64,000 bases of DNA from Cladocopium goreaui. Taxonomy: Eukaryota; Sar; Dinophyceae; Suessiales; Symbiodiniaceae. The DNA lies in the NCBI GenBank assembly GCA_947184155.2, contig CAMXCT020005024.1, positions 260,001 through 324,000 on the forward strand, read 5' to 3'. The notes beneath the pieces are model-generated. The model was given only the letters and a program-made list of their open reading frames with translations. It ran no database searches and was not told the DNA's origin. A program made the position numbers and the translations under genes. Shown one piece after another: positions 40,930 through 53,500 of the stretch (the first letter of the stretch is position 1; each line of letters starts with the position of its first letter).

Positions 40930-42198
40930 GCGTCCGGTGGAAAGCTGGTAAGATCTGATAAGATGGCAGGAATCCGGTGGAACCAATTTCCCCTATCTCC
41001 ATGAAGTTTTGGTAATCCAACATTTCAGCAACTATGGGTGTCTCCAGCGCGACACTGGTGCCTTTTTGGGCCAACGACTTTTCAACAGCCAACTGGGCTG
41101 ACGAAACCTGGTTTTGGCCTGCACGAAACAAAGACCATTCGATAAGACCAGCTGTACAGAGAAAAAACTGCCGCGTTTAAAAAGAGACAGGTCCTGGGGA
41201 GCTGGGTATGGTTTTTACAGGTATACTTTGTGCCCAAACATTGGGATGATTTCCAGGCTCCCTAAAGCATCAACTGGAATCAACTGTGGGAGAATTTTGG
41301 GTGCAACTTTTCTTTGGACGTACATAATTTGATGCTATCCGCATTATTCGCTGGTTGCTGTGCTCCAAGATCTCCAAGGCTTTTGGGGCGTGCTGCCGCC
41401 TTCCCCTTTGACACATTGAAGGCAGGGGTAGCAGGTTGTTGCCAGATACAAAGCACGACTCCGTTGTACCCTGGTGGGTGTGTCCAGGTGAGGCTTGCAA
41501 CAAATAGTGTGCGGCCCTTGGCTATGTCGAGACCTGCATTCCCTGGCCGGTGGCCATTTGTATACCCTTCACCATATGGACATGATACAAATGAATGATG
41601 GACTTTCCGTAGCCATGTTAGTTTACAGAAGGGCATTCTTTTCTCAGGAACTGAAGGAACTATTTTTCCAAACGGTTTCAGTTCAAGGTGAGGTGACTGA
41701 GAATCTGAAGTGGATGCAGTAAGTCATGTGAGAAAACTCTCCGTGTCATGCCTTGGGTTTGCAACATGCTACCTTTCATCAAGTTGGAGATTCAGCTGGG
41801 TTTGATGAGGTTTTGAAGGTGAGAACTTTTGCTGAGTCTGGATGAGGATGATTACCCTCTGGTAATTTAACAGTTCGCTATTGAAAGATCCACCATTTTT
41901 CATGGGAAAATCCACTATGAATGGTCATTTTCAATAGCTATTTTGACATAACCAGAGGGTATTCTGTACACTGCCAGCCATTTCAGTGGCTCAATCCTGG
42001 TGGTAGGTTCCACCGGTTCCACCTTCCCCCAGTCCGTCCGGATGCCCAGTGGGCCCAGTGGGCCCAGTGCTTCACCTGGCATTTCCAAACGGTTTCTGAT
42101 CTGAATAAACTGGGGCACCATTTTGCTGGCAGCCATAAACATATATATATATATATATAAAAACATCCTCAACCGACTCCAGTCATCGCAGGTCATCA
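40930..42198. other. Spacer between TPR-AHA1 gene and next gene
   Basis: No trusted gene. Holds a right-end remnant of the foldback family near 41600-41635 and the full element at 41853. The open frame at 41314-41598 is unlike known proteins. Confidence 0.45.
41853..41961. repeat. TA-flanked foldback element
   Basis: TACCCTCTGGTAATTTAACA at the left, GACATAACCAGAGGGTA at the right. Subfamily-identical to the copy at 38019, sharing the same variant right arm. Confidence 0.9.
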
Positions 42199-45100
42199 AT
42201 GCAGAGGGCCCTCGTCCTGGGTCTCTGTGGCCTCGGCCTTCCATGTGCGTCGGTGCTGATTGCGCGTCCAACGGATCTGAAAGATGTAGAGCCTTGGTGA
42301 CGGGCACTGGGCACTGACCCAGCCGTTTTGCTTAAAATTCATCGATTATTCTTAGGAGAGTAATACTGTGTAGATAGATAGATACATATATATACATACA
42401 ATAATATATATATATATATATACACATATATATATATATATACATACAATAATATATATATATATACATATATATATACATACAATAATATATATATTGA
42501 TATATATATATATATACATACAATAATATATATATACATATATATATATACATACAATAATATATATATATACATATATATACATACAATAATATATATA
42601 TACATATATATATATAGAATAGCATCCATGATGCTGGCCGTGCACTCATAGTGGATCCGTCACACCTTGGGTCTGCTGGAAACCCTGGCGGGGCTCCGAG
42701 GGGGCCGTCCAGCCCTTTGGCAGCACGGCGGATGGCTTCCGCAAGCCTCACGTGGAGCTGATGAACAAGACCAGTGTGAAAGTGGAGGATGGGTTCGATG
42801 GGATCAAAGGTGATCCATTTTGTGATTTTTGTGAAACTAAAAAATATGGGGGAAGATCGATATGGAATGTGGGGATGGGAATGGATGGGATCCAATATCT
42901 CTAATATCAAGATCTTCTGTTCCAAGATGGATCACGTGTGGGTCACTTACCATTTCCTCATTTGTACGCAGGCGCTGGACGAATGCATGTGCATTATGGG
43001 GAGCTTCTGGAGCGCTGAGCTGCAGAAGTGCTGCTTGGCGCAACAAACATGGGGCTGAAGAGATATCCCATTATATCAATATCCAACAAAATGGTTGCTT
43101 GATATCCTCCATTCTGGCTTATTTTCCATCATAACCAAATCACACACCCTCAAATCTAACATAGAAGCCTGCCGGACCTTTTTCAAACGGGGTTCTATGT
43201 TCAATGTGGAGGATGTAGGAGTGCGGCTATAAGCCACCCAGCTGAACATACGAGGTAAGGTTGGTTTCCCAATCAAAACAGGATAGCCGTTTTCGTGTTT
43301 AAACTAGGATGAAATAGGTCAACAAGTGGATTTTACAGTCGATTCTGGAACAAAACCATCCATACATCCCGCCAAATTCTTGATGTCTCCACAGGCACCC
43401 CGTTGCAAGGTGTGCCTCAGCAGTCAAAGGGGGTGAACTGTGGAAGCTTGGCGGCTCCGTCCATGTGGCCTGCAGTGTGCCAGGACGAACGGTGGATGGG
43501 ATGGGGTCTCAGCATGTCTCAGCCATGGCTGGGAACGATGGGAATGGCGAGTACTCGGACATATTTGGCCGCGTTAAATGGGCAAGTGGTGAGGTTGAAC
43601 ACTTGAAATGACATTGTGAGTCGGTACTTTGGACAACTATGATCCCAAATGCCAAGCTAAGCTTCCACAAACTCATCAACAAATAACCTAGCCTATTCAA
43701 CTTCTTTTGATGACTCTGATTAGTTGGAATCTGTTCACTTCCCCCAAACCAAACCAGGAAAAAAGGTCAAGTAATTGGTTCTTCAAATTCCGTCCAGTAG
43801 ATTTCCATCGATTTCCCCGCTGTTAGCACCCTTGGGACGCTTGACCGCAGCTGACGGCGAGGACGGGCTGACCTGTAAGATCCCCGTGGAGTTGGATAGC
43901 GACGGAAAGTTGCAGGATGCGTCCATCCTGAAGCAGGCAGCAGTGCTGGGGGGGTATCCCCAAGGATCCATCCGTTGTCGCCGGAAAAGCAGGAAACTCG
44001 GTTCTTGGAGTTCCGGAAATGCCCAGTTGGAATGGTTTCAACTGATTACTGCTTGTAATGTATAATGCAGGTATATATATATATATATATATACGATATA
44101 TGGAGGTTTCCCAAGATGGGGGTACCCAAATCATTAATTTTAATAGGATGTTCAATGATTTTCACGGATTTTCCGTCAGAAACAATCTATTTTGGGCCCT
44201 TTGGGGTACCACCATTTTTGGAAACCCCCATATCTATGTATACACATCCAACATTTCACCCCAAGAAAACAGCCGTTTCAGAGGATTCCAAGTGCGCTAG
44301 GCGATCTGCGAGGACTGCGATCCCAACGACCATTGCCAGTGGGGCCATTTGGACGTGAACCAAATGGGTCCAGCTATGGGGGATCCAGGGAGCATCAGGG
44401 AGCACATTGAATGTCCCACATGATAGGAGGGTTTCAAGACCCATGGTTCCAATTGGTTCCATGGATGCCAGCAACTCCAATGCGAAAATCAGGTTTTGTT
44501 GTCCGTAGTCATTTGTGTTGTCCCCCGTTTTCGGGCTTAAAACAACAAATCTGCTTCAACAGTGGTTAAGCAAAAGGTGATGATGTTGATGAAGGAAATG
44601 TTGAGAGTTGAGAGTGCGGCTTCACTCACTTTGAGAGTTGAGAGTGCGGCTTCACTCACTTTGGCCACTTTGGCAGCATACCATCCATTCCTGATGATTC
44701 CTACTTCCACAAGACAGATACTTGGGCATTAGCTCACTAGCTGCATTTAGGACGGTTCAAAACCCACAGATTCATCATGGAGGGAAACCCATAGATTCAC
44801 AATGTGGGCGAACCAACCAACCTTGACACACAGGTTGACGGGTTTGCATCCGGTCTTTAATCAGGGCCTTTATAGGTTTTTATAAGATTTATAGTCATTG
44901 TGGTTGGTTTAGCCCACGCCAGATGGACAGGAAGAAACTGTCCCCTGCTATTTTGACTTAATTTTACCCTTCCGTTTTGTCTGGGAACCGCCTCAAAATA
45001 ACGGGCGGGTCCGGAGAAAATGGGTCAAATTTTGGATGACAAGGGGATACAACCTATTTGGTCCATATTTATTGATGGTTAGAATCCCCATCAATCCTTG

Positions 45101-46374
45101 CGAATCCCTGTTAAATCCACATTCATAGATGATTTTCCCACATTTTTGCATCAAAAATCCACATTTTTGGAGTGATTTGTCCCAAATTTCCCTTGAAATA
45201 CATATGTATAGACTGTATAGACGATGATTTGCTTCACATTTTCCCATGAACTTCCTATGGTTTCAACGGCCAAGGCCTCGATCGCCACGAGGCCTACTGC
45301 CCAAAGGCCTTCGCAGTCAGTGGCCACGCCTGCGCCACAGTGCAGGTTACGGTGCCACACGCCCACGTGAGGACGCCATGGGGGATTTCGTGGCGATTTA
45401 CTGGGGATAATTTATATAAATAGGTTGTTTTTAGCCAACATGGGAATTGAATTTAATGTTTTAGCCAACATATAATTTATATATTTACTGTTTTTAGCCA
45501 ACATGGGAATTTCCATGGGAATCAACCAAGCAACATGGGAATTGAATTTCATGTGGATATTTTCACAATTTGAATTCACTGTTTAGTGTTGAGTGAACCC
45601 ACTATACTGGTACTGGTTGGTTATGAACGGGACTCCCAGCTCACGGATTGTGATAATCCCTTATATTGGAAGCCAGCAACTAATCATCAACCAACAAGGT
45701 TTTGAACACTGTTCACTAGGGTTGAGTTCAACTCTGAGATTTCTGGGGTTCAAACTGGGCCAGCTGGTGATTGATTCATGATATTTGCCACTGAGTGTCT
45801 TCCCGCAGCTCACAGGATGTCCGTGGAAAAGAAGGTCACTGTGAAGGCCATTAGCACCAAGAGCGCCCATGCCAGCGCCAAGGACCTTTTAAGTCCAGTG
45901 CATTTTTCATGGTTAAAATACCCAATATATTAAATATATCCCCATATTATACCTAGTATATCCTAGTATATTATATTATATTATATCCCAAGACATTTTT
46001 TTTTTTATCCACCAGGTTTTGGGATATAATATAATATAATATAATATCATGGGGATAGAATGGGGATAATCCATATTGGTTATATTTGGTTATAATAATG
46101 GGGATTTTATGATTATATAATAATTATTATATTGGGTATACTTCATGGGGATTTTTCATGGGGATAGAATGGGATAACCAGCACTATGACATGGCCATCG
46201 AACTGAGGATTCGGATCATCGAACTGAATTGGGCCATGGAGTTTCTCCATCGCCATGTTGAATTACCGGAGGCTACCCTCTGGTAAACGTTTACATAGCT
46301 ATGGAAAATCACAATTTTTCATGGGTAAATTACGGTAAATCATAGTAAATCCACTATTTCTATAGCTATTTTCA

Positions 46375-46406
<32 letters not shown>

Positions 46407-49400
46407 GCTGTTTTATGACTTGGCTAAAGGGATCAAGTGGCGTTTGGTGACAGGAGACTGCCACTGTGCGACAGGGCAACATTGAAGCGCAGGCGTGGCC
46501 TGCAGCTATATTTTGGGGTCACCATGTTTGGAGAAAGCCACATTACATGGTATACCATGTGTGTTTTCAGGCTTCAGGGAGCTTGAATTTTTTGGGCTCT
46601 TTGAGCCTGCTCAACCTGGCACCGCGATGGTCGTTGAGCTGGCAAGCCGTGAGGAAGTCCTGGAGGTTCGTATTTCTGGTATGGTGGGGGACAGCTTCAC
46701 TCTGAGACTTGATGCATCTACAAGGGGCAAAGACGTGCTGAAGATGGTAAGGGCTCAGGTTACCCATAAACCTGGAAGTCGGATCTCTTTGGTGAATGGA
46801 GCCAACGCCCTATCATTGACCAGAAGCATAAAGGAACAAGTGTCACAAGACCTTGGCGAAGAAGCAGTTGAGCTGGCTTATGTCTACACCAAAGTCAATG
46901 TAGTGGAGGCGTGGCTTTACCTCAATGGAGAGCCCGTTGACAACGAGGAGGCGGCAGATGGAATCACCCGAGTTGAAGGGTTGGAAAACGAAAGTCTTGA
47001 GCAGGTGATTTTGCCGAGCAGCCTGCAGAGTCCACATTTGGCTACTACTTTGACCAGAGTCTGGATCAGGTGACTTTGCCCAGCAGCCTACAGACTCTCA
47101 ATTTGTTGGGAGCATTTGACCAGAGGCTTGAGAAGGTTACCTGGCCAAGCAGCCTGCAGACTCTCTAATTTGGAGAGGAGTTTAGCCAGAGTCTTGAACA
47201 GGTGACTTTGCAGAGCAGCTTGCAGACTCTCAGGTTTGGTGCAGACTATCACAAGAGTCTGAAGCGCGTGACTTTGCCAAGGGTGAGATCTCACCTTTGG
47301 CAAAGGCTTCAACCACAGCCTAGGCTACTTGACTTTTCCAAGTAGCCTGAAGGTCTGGTGGTAGTTGAGGAGTATGATGAAAAACTCTGAGTGTTGCTTG
47401 GAAGTTGCAAAAATAATGTTTTTTTGACCGACAAGTAGTCTTGGATGATTATGGGAAGACTCAGAATTCCTTCCCCAAGCACCGGCAGCATTCGCTCCGG
47501 GGTATGACCCGTATATCGTAATTAGATATACATATACATAATATACATAATATATACATATACATAATATATACATATACATAATATATGTAGATATATA
47601 AACACACATATATATATATATATATACACATGTAAATATATATATGTATATACATAAACATATATATATATATACATACATAAACATATATATATATACA
47701 GATATATAAACATGTATATATATATACATATAAATATACATATACAAATAGATAAACATATATATATATATACAAATAGATAAAATTATGTATATATACA
47801 GATAAACACACATATGTATAGATAAACACATATATATATATATAGATAAACATATACATATATGTATACAAGCACACACACATACATATATATATAATAT
47901 ATATATATATACAAATAAACACACACACATATATATATATAAGCATACGTATATACATATATATATACACATATATATAAACACACACACATATATATAT
48001 ATAAACACACACACACATATATATAGATCAACATCATACTCCCAATATATTCCCCACGTTTTCCCCCCCCATATGCCCAGTGTATTCCCAGATTTGCAGG
48101 CCACCGAATCGGCAACTGCGAAGGCGGACGCTACAGCAGACAGCCGCTCGGGCCGTGTTTCAAACCATGGCGAAAAGGGGGGTCGAATGGGAAAACCATC
48201 TATGAATGATGGTTTAATGCAGATATAATGAGCATATCATGGAAATGATTTAATGGTCTTAATGGTGGTCTTATGGGGGTTTGAGCGGGAAAACCATCTA
48301 TAAATGGTGGCTCAATGGAGATAGAATGGAGATATAGTGGAATATTCATGGAATATACCCTCTGGTAATGCAACAGTTTGCCATCGAAAACGGCCATGTT
48401 TAATAGGTACATCATATACAAATGAATGGGTCATTTTCCATGGCCATGTTCACTATGTTGAATTGCCAATGGGGCAATGGGGGTTCATCGAGATAGAACA
48501 CCATGGGGAGGAAACCGAACTGCGCACCCGGGAGCCACAAAAACCGAGGTGATCGCCTCATGACCGTGGGGGAACCCAGAGGAGACAGTGGGTTTCCAAC
48601 AAAATCATGAAGGCATAGATAAGAGTCATTGAGATGATGAACCATCATCATTAAACACGAACTATCAAACGTCATCAAATATCATTGGAAAGAACGTTTC
48701 ACAACTTCATCCACCTGTGAGATCCGCTTGGAGATTTCAGGTGAAGCAGACGGCCACTGGCGAAGCCACCGCCAAGTCGGAACAGGCCCCGGCGGTTTTT
48801 CAGTGCCGGGGCCAGGTGCACATCCCTCCCTGGGCGTTTCCTATTCCAGTGCTCTCAGCATTTTTGAATGGTCGCCCCATCCCATCATTTTTTTTGTTGG
48901 TAAGTTGTAAAATCTCAAACATCCACCTCCAACCACCAAAAAAAGGTTTCAAAAAAAATACCCGAACCACCGAACACCTACCACAAATCCCCATTACCCC
49001 CAAAAAAACATGGTTTTCCACCACCGAAAACCCAACAAGGTGGTGCCCACCATTTAAAATTTATGTTTGTTGGGTCACAACCACCATTAGCTGTAGACAA
49101 AACATGATATATCTACCCAACAGGCGTTACAAGCAAGCATTCATAGATTCAGAGACATGTGACATGTTGGTTAAAAGTTCCACATCCACCTATATCCATC
49201 TCCCATGGAAATCCCCTGGAAATCCCCTGGAAGTTCCCATGGAAAGTCCCATCCATGGCATCGGCAGTTGGAGAGCGCCTCCTCCTCAGTGACGCGCATG
49301 GCCACGGAGGGCGCCAAGGCCACCCAGAGCGGCGTGGAGGCGGAGGTGCTGGGCGCGGCGGTAGCGCGGCGAAACGGTGCTGGTTGGGGGTGGGTAGGTG

Positions 49401-50551
49401 GGGGCCATGGGGACGGCAGGGATGTGGTTGAAACTTGAGAAGTTCTTAGCAACTTCGTTTTTTTTGGCAGGTTCTTAGGAATGATATGGAATGACTTTTT
49501 TGGCAGATTCTTTGGAATGATGCAAGCTGTAGACCATGTTTGTCGATTTTGTGGGCGGATTTGGGGGAGTAGTAAGTTGAAAGAACCACACCCAAACATG
49601 TTCACACGTTCGGATGAATTGCAGATGACCACGTGATCCTTTTGGGTCATGCTTGTACGATATACACAGCATCAGCATCAGCAGGTGTTGAATCTCAAGT
49701 TTTTTCCATTCGGGACGATTCAAACATCAACTTTTTTCCATGTTGAAAATGTGATATTCAAATGTGATAACTTCATGTAATATCAACATTCAAATATCAA
49801 TGTGTCACATGATTTGTTCTCCTAGAAATGATACACTGAAGTTATCACATGAAGTTTGGAGACCCCCAGATTCTCCCTCTTCAGGGAGGCCCCACTGCAC
49901 CAAGGAAGGCGCCGCCACGCGAACGGGAGTCGCCTCGGGCCTGGCTCCAAGGGTGGTGGTTTCAAAGTCTGGTAGATAGTCATGCCCCCCAATAGCTGGA
50001 TGGTTGATTTTATGGAAATCCCTTAGGAAACTCCCCCTGTTTCTAGCTGTTTGGTACCTGAAAGACATCCTTCGGATTTTTATGTAGTTGTTGGTTGGAT
50101 CTCCAAAATTCAGATTTCACAGGTTGGAATTTCCATTCCAAAATGTGGATCGGCTAAACCTCTGAATTCCAGGGGATTATCATCAATCTTCCCTTTTTTA
50201 AAACTGGCCGTTGAGTCCGTTGAGTTTTTTTCGTTCACGTTTTCTCAAAGTCGCTTAAGCCAATCTACCACCAAAGAATTTGCCATTGCCTAAGAATTGC
50301 CATAGATTGCCATACTTTGATCCATTTTTTCCCCTGAAATTGCCATCACTTCCGGCGGAAAACTTCCCCCAGGCAGTGCCGAAGTCTCAGCCACGGCCGA
50401 GTCCACGGGCATTGCCTCGGCGCGGGGTGAAGCCAAGGTGATGCCAGGGATGGGGCCCCCGTTAGCGTTCAGTTGCCTTATGGTTGTGGCTGAATTCTAT
50501 GGTTTATTGTAGGTATAATTATACTGTACTTAGTGGGGTTTATAGATTGTG

Positions 50552-50582
<31 letters not shown>

Positions 50583-53500
50583 CTGTGGATGGTTGTGAAA
50601 TCCTGCACCACCAAAAGGATGATTGAAACATGCTATCTGGAACTATAAAAAATGGGTTTATAAAGCAACTTATATATACCTGGGGGTCTCACCCGGTTGG
50701 TCCGCTTGGTTGTGCTTTTTCCATTGGTTGAGACATGGGGTCATTTTGTAATTAAACCACCAATAGGTAAATGATCATTTCATGATATCCAAGCCGGCCC
50801 ATCGTTTTTTCGCAAAATGGACAACCGCATTGTGTAAGTTTGAGATTGAAGAAGATCAACAAACATGTTTTCTGACTTTTTGGAATCATTTTGGCAACTT
50901 TTTTTTTGACCTGAAGAGAGTTATATATGAACCGTTGTCCCAATCCGCTAACATTTTAATTGGGAAAGAATAGGTTTCAAACTTTGAAGCCATGGGATTT
51001 TTGGGGTACCCCATTTAGACACACTGCATGTTTCAAAGGCTAGCATGCTTGAATAGCAAGGCTATGTCAGCCACGGCCATCTCCAGCCAGGACGTGCCGG
51101 GAAGCGCCACAGTGAGCGCCAACGCCACCCAGCGCGCCTCTGCTGGTGCCGTGGTCACAGGCGAAGCCACCGCCGATTTGACGGTGCCCTTCACGCGCAG
51201 TGCCATCAGGCGATGGAGATGGGGCGGATTTTTGCCTGACATCCGAATGCTCGAAGGTTGGAAATCATTCAATTGATCCCCAAACATGAGTTTCTTGGGC
51301 TTACGCCTAAATATGATTGAAATTGATTAACTATGTTTAAATTTAAATATGATATTTAAATATGTTTAAATATTGATTTTTTGATCATTTTGACCTCCGC
51401 CAGGAGCAGCACCCAGACCGCTTACGGCGACGGCCTGGCGCAGGGCATTGCCGTGGCCAGCGCCTGCGCCCCGCCGCTGCCGGTTCAGAAGACGCCGGAC
51501 GCGCGCAAGGCGGCGGAGAAGGCGGCGCAGGCGATGGGTGGGGGATGTGAGTGATGGGGGTTGGGGGTTGGGATGGGGTGGGGTTGGGGGAGGAGTCCAT
51601 TTTTTTTTGGGGGATTGTTTTTTTGTTGAACTTTGAGATCTGATGAAGATTGATGACGAATTTAGGGCTGGAGGATTTGCTATAGCTGGATCCGAAGGCC
51701 CTGGAGCTGGCCTTCCGGTATGCCGCCAACACGGCCATGGGGCGGGCCCTGGTGCGGGCTCCAAGGTGGTGCAAGGACACTGTGACACCATGCTGAATTT
51801 GAGATAGTCTCTGTTGATGTTTTGATGTTTGCTGTTTGTAGGATGACACCTTTCAATCTCAGGATGAAACTACCAAATTTTATTCGGTCATCAACTATTC
51901 CGAGCCAAAAACTGCACGATGCCACCTAGGCAAATGCTGAGGAGAGTGCCAAGGAACAAGCTTTGGCATCGGCATCTGAAAAGGCCGAGGGACAACCCCC
52001 ACAGTGGTTTTGGGATGCATCAGTGAGGACCAAAAACAGACATCCTGTACGCAGTTGTGGCTCCATCCCGAAGTTTGATTGATGTTCCAAAATTATTCAT
52101 TGGTGTTTCTTTCATCTCCAATTTTGGTTCTTTATCATCCAAGAAGGCATCACAGGAAATCCTTGAAATTGCTTGAAAAAGGCGTGAAAAAAAGATAAAA
52201 AAACGATGTTTTCCCAATTTTCCCATCCTCCCGGTGCCAGGCCTTTGAGGCCGCCAAGGCAGCCGCCACGGAGGCTGCGAAGGCCGCGGCCACGCAGGCG
52301 GCCGCGGAGGGGGTGGAGAGCTATGCGGAGCAGATCGCCTCGCAACAGGCGAAGGTGCAGAGGGAGGAGTTTTGGAGGGGTCGCAGTTGAGGTGTTTTTG
52401 GATGGCGACCCTGGCACGCATGGGAAACTTGGAGGGAGATGTTCCTGGTTGCATTGCTAGAGGGAAAAAACTCGTGGTTTGAAAGCAGTAAGCAGTCCGG
52501 GATTTGCCGGAAAATGGAGGTATGAACTGATGGAACCAAGGCGCAGAGTAATGTATGTGCAATTCTTTTTCTCTTTCCAGAATTTAAGGGAACATTGAAC
52601 ATTTAGTCTGAAAATAAGGTCCCCCCACATTTGATGGTTTATCTTTGTTTTCCCCATTGAGAATGGCCATGAAGTAGGCGGTATACCATGGTATTGCCCC
52701 ATTTTCGGACACAACCCACACATTAAATATTGTTAGTCATATCAATTTGAATTAATCATATATATTCCACGCTATTTCATGCTAAATCCCCTCTTAAATC
52801 ACCACTTAAATATACGTATAGATACTTATAGAATCTTATAGAATCCTATAGAATCTTATAGATACTTAAACTTAATTATAATTAGACTCTTATATATATA
52901 TATTTATACACACTTATAGATACTTCCAGACATATACTTATAGATGATTGTTCCCCCCACGAAACAGCAGATTTTGGCCGGACAAGTCCGGAGGCCAAAG
53001 CCTTGGAGGTGGCAAAGGCGGCTGCACGTGACATTGCGGAAGCCATGGCACAGAAGAAGGCGGATGGTCACCTCGGCGGTTTCATGGAGGAAACTCCGAG
53101 TTACGGACTTTCACATTCTCACTTGCCCAAAGATCATTGTGTCCAGTTGGCACCCGCGTTATCTGTGTAAAAGCTTGCTCTGTGTAAAAGCTTGCTGAGC
53201 GTAAAAGCTTGCTCTGTGAAAAAGCTTGCTCTGTTTAAAAAGCTTCTCTGTGTAAAAGCTTCTCTTTGTGTCAGAGCTTAATGTGAAGCTCCTCTGTGTA
53301 AAAATTTGCTGTGTGTAAACGCTTGCTTTGTGTAAAAGCTTCTCTGAAAAAGCTTGCTCTGTGTAAAAGCTGGCTGTGCGAAAGCTTGCTGTGTGTAAAA
53401 GTTTCTCTCTGCAAAAGCTTGCTGTGTGTAAAAGCTTGCTGTGTGTAAAAGCTTGCTGTGTGTAAGAGCTTCTCTGTGTGAGAGCTTGCTGTGTGTAAAT

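Noticed and set aside
42332..42925. 197-codon - strand Tyr/Ile-rich frame
   Set aside because: Read-through of the ATACATACAATAATATA minisatellite; the non-repeat part is antisense to the exon at 42652.
46582..46606. Relict spliced leader before the LRR retrocopy
   Set aside because: GAATTTTTTGGGCTC only loosely resembles the leader; too diverged to claim.
336..48030. CRISPR arrays
   Set aside because: The tandem repeats have no spacers of regular unique length and the genome is eukaryotic.
47325..48104. 259-codon Tyr/Ile/Val/Cys-rich - strand frame resembling a membrane protein
   Set aside because: Built almost wholly from TATATA/CACACA microsatellite; the residue pattern follows the repeat.
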